Of a stretch of DNA of 64,000 nt, positions 24,101 through 39,100 are shown in pieces. Both the position numbers and the translations under genes were made by a program. Each line of letters opens with the position of its first letter. Position 1 is the first letter of the stretch. Source of the stretch: Aricia agestis. Lineage: Eukaryota; Arthropoda; Insecta; Lepidoptera; Lycaenidae. The notes under the pieces are model-generated. The model was not told the origin of the DNA. It searched no databases and worked only from the letters and a program-made list of their open reading frames with translations. The DNA lies in contig NC_056413.1 of assembly GCF_905147365.1 (NCBI RefSeq), positions 14,971,501-15,035,500 on the forward strand, in the 5' to 3' direction.

Positions 24101-27100
24101 TTCGTCCATGTTTATTTTATCACCTACGAATCCGTAAGTCTTTACACAATAATATGATGATTCGTTTTTGGAATAAGCTATTAACGGGGCGATGTAATCT
24201 CATATATACTTTTTTGTTACAGCATAAGACGTGGCGCACACTGGGTTGTAAATTTAAGATATTTTGATTTTTTTATTATGGTAGTTATATGTATGAGTTC
24301 TGTGGCTCTTGCGGCGGAAGACCCCGTAGTTGAAGAAAGTTACAGGTGCCTACATTTTAAAATACATAGTTTATATGATCAGTCCCATGTTCTTTCTTCA
24401 TTGCTCTTAGTGCTTCGGACATGTCCAATTTTCATCAAGCTAAACGTTTCTTCGCAACTTTGTATTCTCCGGCTTCAGCTAATTCCTTGTTATTGTTTAC
24501 AGGAATAAAATTTTGAATTACTTCGACTACGCTTTCACGGGGGTGTTCACTGTGGAAATGTTGTTGAAGATCGTGGATCTCGGCATCCTGTTCCACCCGG
24601 GCGCGTACCTGCGCGACCTATGGAACATCATGGACGCCGCCGTCGTCATCTGCGCCATCGTCAGCTTCGGCTTCGAAATAGGGTACGTTGGTTTACATTA
24701 CTTTTTAATTTCGTTTTTGTTTATTTTACATGTCACAGTAGATTACATGCGTTCGTATGTAAATCAGAAGAAAAACCATGAAAATAATTTCATGGTTTTT
24801 CTTCTGATTTACATACAGTAGGATAGACATAAACGGTGACATATTCTGAATCTGTGTTAAAGTGTTAATAGTACTATTTAAAATAATATATATTTAAATA
24901 AATAGTAAGTAAGTATATTTATTTTTATTATTATTAATATTTTAATTTTAAAATTATTTTTTAATGAAGTATTTAATTATTTTTAAATTTAAATTACTTT
25001 TTTATTTTTAATTTTTTAAATTTTAATTATTTTTATTAATTTTTATTTTTAATTTTTTTAATTAATTTTACATAAAAAGTATTTTAATTATTATCAATAT
25101 TAATTAAATAATATATTTAAATAAATAGTGTATTTTAAATAATAATTTAACATTAAAAAGCATTGAAAATAGTTTTATTCTTCGATGCTCAAGTCAGGTA
25201 ACAAGCGGCTGTTTACCCGGTAACAAGCTGCTGTTTATTCGTTTCTAGCGGCTGCTATCGGTTACTACCCGCTTACAAGCCGCTGGTTTACAACTATAGT
25301 CTCCTCTAGTCCTAAATATTGTCTATTAATACCATTATAAATATTTTTGTTAGAGTATAATTTACACTAAGGATGATTAATATTGACAAGTTGAGCAAAT
25401 AATCATATTAACGTTGAATATTTTATTGTTTCAGAGGCGTGAAAAAGGGCGCGGGGCAGAATTTGTCTACAATAAAATCGTTAAGAGTGTTGAGAGTGCT
25501 TAGACCTTTAAAAACAATTAAGCGTGTTCCAAAACTAAAAGCAGTGTTTGACTGTGTTGTGAACTCTTTGAAAAACGTCATTAACATTCTCATTGTGTAT
25601 ATATTGTTTCAATTCATATTCGCTGTAATTGCTGTTCAACTTTTTAATGGTAAATTTTTTTACTGCAACGATATCAGTAAGAATACTTATGAAGACTGCC
25701 AGTAAGTATAACTTTTTATTGTTTTCTAGCTTAATTTAATTTAGGTCAAAAATAAAATCGTATTGTATGTTTGTCTCATACTACATTTTTAAAATAATAA
25801 ATATCAATATTTGACAGTTATGAGAACTTCAGAACTTAGTATTATGTTTATTTATGGAGAAATAATAATTAATTATTATAGAGTACCAAAAATGTATTTG
25901 CGAAATTATCAGATAATATATATTAAGGGTCTGTTTCACCACTTCCAGATAAAGTGCCGAATAAGCTATTCACAACTTTTTGAAAGATTCTCCATATTTG
26001 ATCTGTCGAGTTAAGTGGTGGATAGCCTATTCGGCACTTATCAGGAAGTGGTGAAACAGGCCCTTAATCTATTAAACATGTAAAACGTAATGCTATGATA
26101 CATACTAAACTTTTAATTTATCTGTTACAGAGGGTCGTACTTCGTGTACGAGAAAAACAGTATACTGCCTACGATAAGCAAGCGTCTGTGGACGACGCAG
26201 TCCTTTCACTACGACAATGTGGCGTCGGCTATGCTCACGCTATTCGCGGTACAAACTGGAGAGGGCTGGCCGCAGTAAGTGACCACAATATCTAACTACT
26301 GTAATACGATGTAGATCTAGAAAATATCGCTAGCAAACTTTTATTTGTCATAGAGAATTTTAATAAAATTAAACAGAAACGCGATGCCTAAAGCAGAGTA
26401 AACAGAACTAACGAGAAGGCCAACTCAAAAGAAATCTCGACATTTACGTTTGATGTAGTATATCTTATCGGCCGGCACGCGCCATACTGTACTAAGGGTT
26501 GATTGAGACCACAACGCGACGGGTAGATGCATTTCTAAATTTATATGGATTTGACAGATTCGCAAGACGTCTCACGCAATTGAAATCTGTCAAATCCTCG
26601 TCGCGTTACGGTCTGAATTGACCCGGATGCGTTACGCATCATTCTGAAGCATGTCGAAATTGATACTAGCGCCCAACTCACGTAGATTCACTAGTTGTTT
26701 GAAGTCGAGATACTCTTTAGTTCTGTCTACTCTGCCTAAAGCTAAGGTGAATGGAAGGCGTGTGATAAATGGCATATATCTTATTTTCAGAGTTCTACAA
26801 AATTCAATGGCCGCAACATACGAGGATCGGGGACCCATACAAAATTTTCGGATAGAAATGTCCTTATTTTATATAGTTTACTTTATAGTGTTTCCGTTCT
26901 TCTTTGTCAACATATTCGTAGCCTTGATTATTATTACGTTTCAAGAGCAGGGTGAAGCAGAATTGCAGGATGGTGAAATAGATAAAAATCAGGTAACTAT
27001 GATTTCTGTTTGGCAAGTAGAAATAAATATATCCAAAACTAATGCAACTAAATTCATATTTTAGAAATCATGTATAGACTTTACAATAGACGCCAGACCA

Positions 27101-30100
27101 TTAGAAAGGTATATGCCAAGTAAAAGAGGAAGTCTAAAGTACAAAGTGTGGAGGATAGTAGTATCTTCGCCTTTTGAGTACTCCATCATGACACTTATTG
27201 TGTTGAACACATTATTGCTTATGATGAAGGTATGTGTGCATTTTTTATAAAAATATATTGATATTATACTTACTGAAATTAACATTATTAGCACTTTCAT
27301 TGCTCCTTACTCGGCTAGGGTCGGGATGGTTGGGCAGTGAATGTGCTAATAATAATGACTATTATTATTTAACTGTTAATTATATAGAGTCAAAGTACAC
27401 AACATTTACCAAAGCTAATATAACAAAAGTCAGACATACAAGGCACATTGTTGTGGAAAGTATGTAGAAAATTTTCACTACGTCAAAGTAGATACCCAAA
27501 TGATGGCCGATTTCACAAGGCACACGATAGATTAGTGTGCAAAAGTTGTATTATGAGAAACACAACAGTCACTGCACTGAACCAAATTAGAGAGTAACGA
27601 AATCCATTCCTTGAGTAAAATGTTGTGATTGTGTGTAGTTTTAATAATATCATACATGCATAATTACTAATTAATGATTTATACATCATAAATTGGCTTC
27701 AGTTAGTACTGCCACACACATCAAGACAAACACACAATATTAATGCTCATATCGGCGTCAATGGACAATTTTATGTATTGGAATGCGCCGTTTTGGAATT
27801 GAGCCTATACCTTCAAAAGTATCCTAATTTCGTTGTTTTATTTTGTGTCTTACTTTGAGTGGTCCTGTGTCTCCTCGCTTGCTGATAACCTAATATTTAT
27901 ATGTAATTGTATATGTGTTTACTCGTATGCACGATATACCTCTTCCTTCCTGCACATTCAGGCACAAGATTCAACACTATTTCGTTCCGAGCTCGTGAAC
28001 AACTCTTCAAGTCAGGTCCTGGCCATTCGTGTTGTTCGTGTTGCATGATTATAAAGAGGATGACTTATAATTATTATATGTTGACTATGCATGATTGATG
28101 GAACGGCCTCGTGCCAAGCAAGATTGTCAGTGGCTTTGGCCTGCTTCTCGTTTTGTCAATCGATTTAAATTAAGTTCGTTTAAATATTTGGAGGATCGTC
28201 GAGTAAATTCCACTTTAAAACAATAGGTCTATCTCTTACATACGTTATACTATAATTAAAACTATCTACTGTTATTATGTTTATTGTTTTTACAAAAGTA
28301 GTTAATATCTACCTCTGTTATTTAACTATCCTTCCTTATTGCCTTATTTGTTATGTTCTCCAAAACAAAATAATTGACTTACATCATCATCATACATTCT
28401 TTACAATACCTTCTTTTCTATTTTATTTTAAACCTACTAACAATCCAATAACTATTCAATATTTTCATTGCCATGGATTTATTCTACACATCTTCACGTA
28501 ATGGCAGTACTATAATCAAAGTGACCTCTACTCGGATATCCTCAAGTATTCCAATATGGGGTTTACCGGCATGTTTTCTGTGGAAACGGTGTTGAAAATC
28601 ATCGCTTATGGTGTCAAAGTAAGTACACGATTAACACGATTTCAAACGCCATAACGGCAAGTAATCTTGAAAAAGGATTACAAATGTACTCTTTCTTTTG
28701 TAGGGTGTATCATACTAACTTTACATGACTAAGGGATTGTTTAGTTATATTGCTCCCCTTCCTTTTCGTACCCTCGACTGGTTTCTCTCTGATAGTGGTT
28801 TTAATTTGAAAGCTAGAAATATTATTTGCTAAATACGTACTGCATGTACTGCATGGCTTATCTTAATGTTTTTGTTAATGTAAATGTTTTGTAGTGACTA
28901 TTTTAAGTAAATTATACAGCAGGTAAGAATAATTTGCGGCATTTTAACGATTTTTACACAGGGGAGCAGATTTTAGTACCAGTATATTCATTGATCGAGT
29001 GCTAGGTAAAGAAAATTTTGAAAATCAAAGGTAAGTTATATTTTTTACTTTCGCGGTGAAGCCAGCAAAATACGTATGTGTGGGTGAACGCATGGAAGCC
29101 TTTGCATGAAGCACGTGCACTCTCACAAGTTACTTCAACAAACATTTCACTTGAACAGATATTGGCTCAAATCGATTTCATTACAACACATATATACACA
29201 TAACACAATTAAAATTTTGGATCTAAAGGAATTCCCAAGTGAAAAATCGGCATACACAAAATTGAAGCTAGTTTAAATTAGAAATTTGGAATTAAGAGTG
29301 ATACTTTAATTAGTGGAATAAATTTTTTAGTATGAATTTTTAAAAATTTGGTGTTGGTTTTGTATTAGTTTCACGAGGCCCCACCACTACTTACGGACAT
29401 CTTAACCTTCACGAACATATTTTTTACGTTCTGCTTTCTCCTCGAGACTGTTTTGAAGTTAATTGCCTACGGATGTACGGTAAGAATTTATCCACTTTTC
29501 TTTATTGTCACTGACGAATTAAGTACCTATTATTTTAATTAGCTCGAAATCGAATCAGAGTATTAATCGATTTCATAATATTATTAGACTAAATATTAGT
29601 ATTGAAGGTTTTGAGTTTTAGATGAAACATCTATTATTAAACTGTTTTAAAATAATTGTTTTTAACTATTTTTATCACGAGTGCTTTCAATAGCACAAAC
29701 GAGATCTTCAATATTAAAATTTAAACACATTTTAGACACGTATATTATATTATATAATATGTTATAATTAGATTAGTTTATACTTAAAAACTTAAGTATA
29801 GCATTTTAATATTCAATATTGACTTGAATATCATGTACTTAGATAAACTTTTTGAAAGAGTTTTGATATGCTGCTTATTTAATATTTATAATATTAAAAT
29901 ATTTTTGATAATTTTCATTATTAACAGTCTAGATAATATCGCAAGATTTAGAATTGCATAGATTTAAAATGTAAGAGAGATTACCTATCCTACAGATCCC
30001 TCGTGAACTAACGTAGAAAGCGTACATTTGTATACAGTTACTTGTAGATTGATGAGCTTAAAGACAAACTGTAGATATTATTCCAGCAAAAGTTAAAAAT

Positions 30101-33100
30101 TTACTTAGTTAGACTCAATTTACTTTTCTAGCTACTTCTTTATTAATGACACGACATTTGTTTTTCAGAATTTTTTCAAAGATCCATGGAATACATTCGA
30201 TTTCATAACAGTAATTGGAAGTATTATCGACGCCCTCATTATGGAGTTCGGCGTGAGTATTTTTATAATGTCTTTGCTTTTCTTTATTTTTATAATTGAT
30301 CTTGCCAAGATCATAATTTGGAAGCTTCTCGATCTGATTTTTATGAATTTGATATTATTCTTTAATTGCCGCAAAATAAAGTATATATCCTGATTCCAGA
30401 GCGACCTCACTGAAAACTGTGCTGACATTTCCTGTCAGCAGGTAACGGTACTTGCTTTTTGCTAGGAAACCTAGATTTTTTTGTATCTAATATTTGATTG
30501 CCCGTGATTTTGACTGTGTCGAAAACTGATTTACTGTAGCGCTAGAAGATGGTTGAAGTTTTGGTCTCTAGAATAGCTTTTGATCTAGGAAGTGTCTAGG
30601 TCTTATCATCCAAGCATAGAACACCCTTTCGAGAGTCGTGATTGTGTCTGTAGTGTTGGTAGAGGTCAAATGGGTCAGTTTTTAACATTTCTAATGAGTG
30701 TAAACCTTAAAATGTCTATGAATAATAATATAATATTAATTATTATGTGTGACAAAGTTTCATTTTCAACTATGGCTTGACTACTACAAGTTATACAAAA
30801 CGTGGCATGACAGGTTGGAAATATTGTTATTGAAGATATTTAGATTTTATAGAGACCTGGCAAAGTGTAAACTAAATAATTGCTATCATCGATTTGTTTG
30901 AAATGACAAAAACTCTAGTAAAATACTGCACAAAAATATTTTAGATTACACATTAAAGAACCTTGCATTTTAAATAGCGATGAATCATTGATATAAAATG
31001 CAACGAGCACAACGTTTTTTAACTTGTGAAAATAATGAATACAAAAAATATGGTAAAAAGTGTGTCCTATGCATTAGATTAAATTGTTATTGGATTGATG
31101 TTTTAATTGTTTCAAGAATACTAGAGGTTTTTCGCTAAAATAGTACCATATATTGCTGAAGTTTCAATTTGAACATAAGATTTTTAAAATTTGAATTTCA
31201 ACTTTTAGAAACGATTAGTAGCAAAAGTATTCTTCGCTAGTTTAAAAATAGAATACTCATTTAACCCTCTCTCGAAAAATCCTTTGGCTGATATTGGTAA
31301 TAAATTTTCGATTAGATTTGCTGGAGACATGAGCTTATAAAATTTATTTCATGTGTGTTCATTGCGCTTCGTCTCATACATTTATTTGCACCTCTCAATT
31401 GACTAACAATAGAGTTCATATACTTCTAGAACTCTAAACTAAATAAAATGTTTAATATTTTTCATTTTATTCCAAACTACTAAAATATCTTCATTGTAAT
31501 TTAGACGTATCAAAGTACATAAAATATATAGACCTGGAAAATATTAGTTAAGTATTCACATTAGTCGAGAGTGTTTTAGCTATGTTTTCATTAGTTTTGC
31601 TTATTTTTACACTTATATATTTAGTAGCAGTATCAGGGAAGATTTTGTTTAATTTTGTAATAAAATTTGTATTTATTATTAAAAAAATATTATTTATATT
31701 TTATTTTGGGTTAAACCTTAACTAATAAATTTTTAAGTATTAATTATTTAGAGTCCAAAAGTATTCCTTATTTTAAAAATATGGATTCACAAAGAATTTC
31801 TTATATTTCATGATTATTTTAAGAGCTTCTGGATAAACAGTGTTATCTAGAAAATAAGATACCTTATAAATAATAAAAATCAAGTAAAGAATTTGGACAC
31901 GATGACTACTTAAAATGCCTATTTAAAATAATTATGCATCCAAATAACTTGGAAATGCATGTGAACAATAATAATAAGACTGTTTTAAGGTATCAACTCT
32001 GAACAGAAGAATAATTTATTATTTGCTAAATACCAATAGATATTTTATTGCAAAATAGGGGGTGAATCAAAAGGAACCCAAATAAAGACAAAGAAACTTG
32101 TAAAATTTCAGGAGAACACTTTCAATGTGGGTTTTCTGCGTCTGTTTCGAGCGGCTCGGCTGATCAAGCTGCTGAGACAGGGGTATACCATACGGATACT
32201 GTTGTGGACATTCGTGCAGAGCTTCAAAGCGTTGCCCTACGTGTGCCTTCTCATCGCTATGTTGTTTTTCATTTATGCCATCATCGGGATGCAGGTATTT
32301 AAAAATAGAAGATGTTTTATCATTTCATTTTATTATTAAGATAATTATAGTTTTAAAGACCCCTTGCTGTCCCACTGATGGGCACAGGCCTTTTAAATGA
32401 TACTATAGATAACGATGTTACTTTACATTATTTTTGTCTTTCAGGTGTTCGGAAATATAGAGTTAATAGCAGACTCAGATATGAATAGACATAACAACTT
32501 TCGAAGTTTTATTCAAGCGCTCATGTTATTATTTAGGTAAAAAACTGATAGTGTTAATTTGTTAAATTTCTTGGAACTACCTATCTTCGAGTAAGTAGTT
32601 AATACTTCTTGTACATATTATCTAATAATAATTTATTTGTTTTCAGGTGTGCCACAGGTGAAGCTTGGCCAAATATAATGTTAGCTTGCTTGAAGCCAGC
32701 TAAATGTGATAAAGAAGCTGGCAAGCCATCAAATGAGTCGTGTGGAAGTACTTTAGCTTATGCATACTTTGTTTCTTTCATATTCTTCTGTTCCTTTCTT
32801 GTAAGTATTTGCTTTATAATATTCTTATCATTTGATTATAAAATAAACTATCGTTTTGTTTTTTACGATTTTTCACGAAATATTAATTAAATTATAATTA
32901 TTTCAGATGTTGAATCTGTTCGTGGCTGTCATCATGGATAACTTCGATTATCTGACGAGAGATTCATCAATTCTCGGAGCGCATCATTTAGATGAATTTG
33001 TTAGGATATGGGCCGAATACGACCCAAATGCGACGTAAGTTTTTACATTTCAAAGGAATGTTAAAATCATAATCAGAATATTATATAATTTTTAATATTT

Positions 33101-36100
33101 TATTAAAAAATATATTATATTTCAGAGGGAAAATTCATTATACAGAAATGTATGATATGTTAAAAAATATGGACCCCCCATTGGGGTTTGGCAATAAATG
33201 TCCGAATAGGTTAGCGTACAAAAAGTTAATAAGAATGAATATGCCGTTAGACGAAGAAGGGAAAGTGAATTTTACGACAACGTTGTTTGCCTTGATACGA
33301 GAAAACTTAAACATTAAGATGAGATCTGGTAAGTGATTTTACATATTAAGTGAACAAATGAAATACTTGAAAACATTAAATGAATAAATGTCATAAAATT
33401 CCAGCTGGAGAAATGGACCAAGCTGATGAGGAGCTCAGAGAAACAATAACCCACATCTGGCCACTCCAGGCAAAGAAGATGCTAGATTTGCTGGTGCCTC
33501 GCAAAGATGTACTCAACGCTGGAAAACTAACCGTAGGGAAGGTCTACGCAGGACTTCTAATTTTAGAAAGTTGGAGATCGACTAGGTTTGGGCAAACTAA
33601 ACCACAGGGTGCTCCGGTAAGTACAGTTTGCATTGATTTCAGTTTATTTTTGGTTCTGATTACATTTTGACTAAATATTTTGACAGAATAGGTTTCGTAG
33701 TTACATGAAGCCAGAGTAAATCGTAAGGCTAATTTGAGTTGTATTGCACAGTTTGAACTTTGAGCCAAATGTAACCCTTTGGATAGGTTTTAATTCACGA
33801 TTTAACCTAATAGTAGTGTGTGTTAATTGTCCCTTAAAATTCCTTTTGACTAGATTAAAAACACGATATAGTTAGAACTAGTTGTGTTGTCTTCCTGTGG
33901 ATGTATTGTTGTGTGAACTGACGTCATAAAGTCACGCAAACCGTTGATTGGCTATAGAAATTAAAAACAACAATACAACGGTATTTTAGCATCGACTCGG
34001 TATGGGTCGACTACATTGGTGGTTTATTTTCAGGCATTCAGCGAGAATAGCCCTACGGCCAATCAGCCGGTAGTATTAATTATTTTAAGGAACGAAACTT
34101 TAACCTTTTTCTTGCACTCCTATAGACATTTTGTTTTGTTTTTCATCAACTTCTTTCGCATCGTGTTTTAATAAATTAATTTAAATATATAATATTAAAC
34201 TTCATTTATAAATCAACACGATGATTTAAGAGATTTAAATAGGTCATACGTTGATTAGTAAAATAGAGGAATTAAAAATATTAGTACTAGATACATAGCG
34301 CACATCACTTGGTAGTGTAAGAGATTCTTGATATTGGATTAATTTGTACTATGGAAATTTATGAGGCCAAAACGTTACCCTTCGTAAACCACAATCTACC
34401 TAGTGACCTGTCCTATAGTTGCAAAATGTACCAATAGTTTTTAGGCGAGTGTTTCTGTGTAATGAGTTCTTTTAGGTTTGACGTAGTAATAGCCATGTGT
34501 TCCGTAGATTTATTTGTCATTCCAATTATGATTTTTTACCGACTTTGACTTTGTTTTTTATGTTACGATGACTTTCTGTCCCAACTGGCACAATGCATGA
34601 CTTACATCTTACTCAACTCACACACTGTTTGTCTCTACCTGTAATTTACATTCTGGCTCAGTTTGACTACTTCTACTATCATTTCGTCGCCTGTGATTAT
34701 AAAAAAAATTAGTTGCTTTTGCTATGCCTCTCGCTCCACGATATATTCACTATTAACTATCGTTTATACAATTTAGCACAATCAGGGCTGTAAAATCAGC
34801 AATTGTATATATATTTTTATTTATCAATAATTGCATTTTGTTATGAACTATACAATTATTGGGTATGTTTGATTTCCTTGGTCTGCATAATGTCTCTGGC
34901 TTCAACCTGGATCACTATGCACATTTATTCAAATGCTTTTTGTGATTTACAGTTTCCTGCAGCAATCCAAACATATCTATTTATATTTGATGACATTGAG
35001 AATACTCGAACAAATGATACATTTTAACAGCGACTCTAAAATTCTAGCTCGTCAAAGCCATTTTTACAGACACTGATACATCCATGTTTGATTTCCCCAA
35101 CAAGTGCTTATCTACTCTTGCTCACATTATTTACACAAACAGAAATAATATCACAGAAAGAGTTCAGAACTCCAGCATGGATATGTAATGTATGGGGACT
35201 TTGCGCAGACTCATGTAGGCTTTGTAGTTTCTCACATATAAGTATAGTTACTATACCATGAAATACGGTTCTATATCGAATATAATTTACATCTAATATG
35301 GTTACCCCAATTTGGATATGAGACATGATTTTGCGCAAAAGTTTGGGGGTATTGCGTGACGAGGGGTGTGCGTGGTGCAGAAGGCGTCCTTCTTTAACTG
35401 CCTGCTGGACGTGGCTGCGGGACTGGGGCCCGGGTCAAGAGCCGGCTCTCTGAGCCACGACATACCGACCATCACCGCCACGGACGGTCATCCCGAAGAT
35501 CCGCACATGTTACCGAATTTGGCGAAGAGATCCTCGACTCGAAGAAGATCTTTCAAGTAAGTTAATTGCAATCAATTATGTTAAATTTGGCGAAGATTTT
35601 GCTGTTATGCAGTACACTATTTGTCAGTTACTTTTGAATGTATGTAATTGTTACTACTATCTACATATTCGGTATTTTTTTTAATTGGTTGATGATTATC
35701 TAATAAGTAACTGCTTTTAAAGTACTAAAAATTATGGAGCATTAATATCAATTTTCTATTGTTACAGGAACAATAAAAAGGTGTGTGTAAAGGTGAACAT
35801 GTCCCAAATTAAATGTAACCAAAAAATTTTGTCAACGATATTTGTAACGATGTTCCCCTTAATACAAATGAATTGTCGATTCAATGTATTAACGTAACCT
35901 GTTATAACCCGAGTAATGGTATCTGGGTACTGTTCTGTGCTTAAGTGTTAAGTGTAACCCTATAACCGATATTTACTTTGCTCTAATAGTTGGTGTTGTA
36001 ATTTTGTTAGAAACGCTGTTGCGATGTGTTGTCCTAACGACTAATGTATACGATTATTTTGTATTAATTGTTGTCTTATATAGCTTAACGAGCAATCGTA

Positions 36101-39100
36101 GGTTCTATTTTGAGAGATTAGGGGCCTAGGCCCGTACACACTGTTATTGTAATAGAATATGTTGTACTCAAATTAATTTTTATTTAAAGTTTACAGATGG
36201 TTGTTGATGTTTAGGTAATCTATTCAGTAATAATACAGCAGCAATAAGTAGAGTTACTGTATGTGTATCGAATGTCTTAAAATATATTAGGTATAGTGAA
36301 TGGTTTATTTAAAATGTGTAAAGATTAGGGGATATCATACCGATATGCCTAGACACAGCACCTTATATTCTTAACACTTACACGCTACATAATTTCAATA
36401 TTATACTAGAAACAGTACAAAATGACTGAAATACTTAACTTTGAACGCATGATACCGACATTGTAAGTATGCATGAATCACTAATAGATTTAGTTTTGCA
36501 TATCATGTCGGTAAGTACATTAACTTTTTAATTTCCTACGAGCACGATGCATGCAATGCAATAACCACTAGATTTGTGCATCCATGTTGTGTCAACAGAA
36601 ACTTTTTGTCATTATGGGACAGTATCATTTTTAGTTCTTTTGTTACGTTTTCAAAGGTTACTTCTAGTTTTTTGAGTATGCTCATACTATTGTATTGTAT
36701 AGGTTCTGGAGTTGCAAGATGTGGGTTCTCATCACGCATCCATGGAGTCATTGGAGGAGGGAAGGTTACAAGCTCCTCATGTATACCAAAATGGGCATGG
36801 AAGATCGTCTAGTCTAAGGTACATTCAAATCAAGATTTGTAATATTTTTGATTTATAAAACATGATAACTGATAAGGGACGTATATTGTCTAATGTTGAT
36901 TATTATTTATAATTTTTAATTTTCATCTGTACCAAATATTTTATTTTTTTGTTTAATATTTAATTTTTGCGTTACTAGGACCGACTTTTTTTTTGTTTTA
37001 TTATATACTTTTTCGTTTTATTTATTTATTTTTATTTTATAGCGTCATCGAAGAAGAAAACGAACTTACTGAAATTGTAGTAGAGGAGGGTATGTTAAAA
37101 TCATGGTTTAATGAAACGACTAACCAAAATTATATTCTAGGTACTAACAAAACTTTTAACAACCCAACAGCGCATGTCACTATATGAAATATGCATGACT
37201 ATAGTTGTAACTAATCATGGACTGGAATGTACCGATGCCGTATATTCATAATTTAATGCAAATGACTTAGTACCAATAAATTTCATGGTAGACGAACGCC
37301 AAGTCCGCGACGACGCCACTACGGGGGCTACCAACACGAGATCGGCTTCTCCGACACCGTCAACAACGTCGTCGAGATAGTCAAACACGAGCACCAGAGG
37401 CATGGCCGACACCGCGCGCCGCACCACTATCATCCACATGGTAGGTCACACGATTTTGATCCATCCCCTCGAAGACATACCAGCTGAAGACCGATCTAAC
37501 AAAGTGAATCTGCTAATATGCATCGCCTGTTTCTTTTCTTTTACCCTTTTATTTTTAGATTCTCCCTATATTGGCAGATTTACTACTGGCTTGTTTGCTA
37601 ATGCAATCAAAATTGCAAATGATAATATCGAGCCTCTTAAAGCTATACGCCTAAACCTACGATCATATAGTGTTCACTCATATATACCATCATTAACCAT
37701 ATTTATATATATTTCATTTAGATTTAGTTTATGAAACCAAACAGTTTTGCAAACATTTTTCTTCTCATGAAGGTACTCTGAAAGTTTTGTGAGAAGTTTG
37801 GAAGATTAGCTTTAAAGTAGTTGTAGTTGTCCATAATTTGTAGATGTAGTTATAAGAAATTGAGACAATGCAGTAAAGCTAAAATTACCTTAAAATTAGT
37901 TGAGAAATTATTTAGATGATTAATTATTTAGATCTAAACTAATAAATTATTTACGATGCTAGTTTTGTAAAATAAGTATTCCGTAGATTAATTTTAGATT
38001 CTGAAAATGCTCATACGTTTGCTCATTACCTATCTTATTTGACTTCATTTATACTTCATCAAGCTATATTGTTCTTTCCACTAGAGTAAGTTCATACAAC
38101 GATTCTAGAAAATATTGTGTACTCAATTCGGCATAAGTAATTTATTTGTAACATTTAATTACTGAAATATGAAATGTATTGCCTGCTGCATGCTACAATA
38201 TAACAGTGCTCACTTTGGCCGCACATCGCTTTGTATAATCTGACATATGCCTGAGTGCATGCACTTTGAGAACATTACTTAATCATGCAGCATGCAAAAG
38301 CTTAAAATGTCCAGCTGTAGTCGATCTAAATTGTTCTGAAGAAACCGCTACCTCGATAGAGTAAAATAAAGATTGTATGTATAACACAATCGTGTCCCGC
38401 GTACCCGAACACTCGGACACTCTTACTGAACCTTTCGAAAACTCAATCCTCAATTTCCGAATTCCAATCTCGCAGTCGAATCCTATACAGATCAAAACTT
38501 TTAGAGTCACCTTTATGAGCAAGGAAATGAAGTCGGTAAACCGACGGGCGTAGGGTAAAGCGTGGTCGAAGGTACATGAAGGTATTCCTGACAGCAGGGA
38601 AGGAGTGGAGAGCGCCGTATCCCACCACCAGCCTGAGCCAGCCCTCGCGATCGCCCAGCCCGCCACACCACACCTACGGTGAGACCACTCGCCACACACA
38701 CGGACCGACAAGTGACAACACACCACGCTCGCCAGAGCGAGCCCCGTATCGATAAGCTCCCATACGAAACTAACACGTAGCATTAAAGTTTATAAATTAA
38801 TCTAAAATCAGTACCTTATTCAGTAACGCAAGCAGTGACTATTGATGTTAAGCCGAAATTAATGTAAATACACCCGTCGAATTTATATTCGTCGATACGA
38901 TCCATTGTAAAGCAGTAGGTCTGCAGTTTAACCGACCGAGGCCTACTGCTCGATTCAAAATTGTTCTCGGTCGATGTCAAATTAGTAGCGCATGATTTGT
39001 GAACGCGGAAGCGTGGCGTTATCAATGAGAAAACTGTTTGCACATCTGTTTATTATCCCTTCTATATTTTCTTTAAAATCTTTATTTGTTCACTTCCGTC

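Noticed and set aside
28962..29031. Possible 70-nt exon (ACACAG / AAAG-gtaagt) between the IVS2 exons
   Set aside because: Open only in a phase that neither neighbouring exon provides; in phase 0 it stops after four codons.
35781..35899. Read-through of the 13-nt cac exon to a stop at about 35899
   Set aside because: The donor gtgtgt is usable and the following exon restores the known LELQD sequence; the read-through peptide resembles nothing.
38283..38783. 166-codon minus-strand frame and companions
   Set aside because: Antisense to the cac C-tail exon at 38595-38678; no family resemblance and no splice support.
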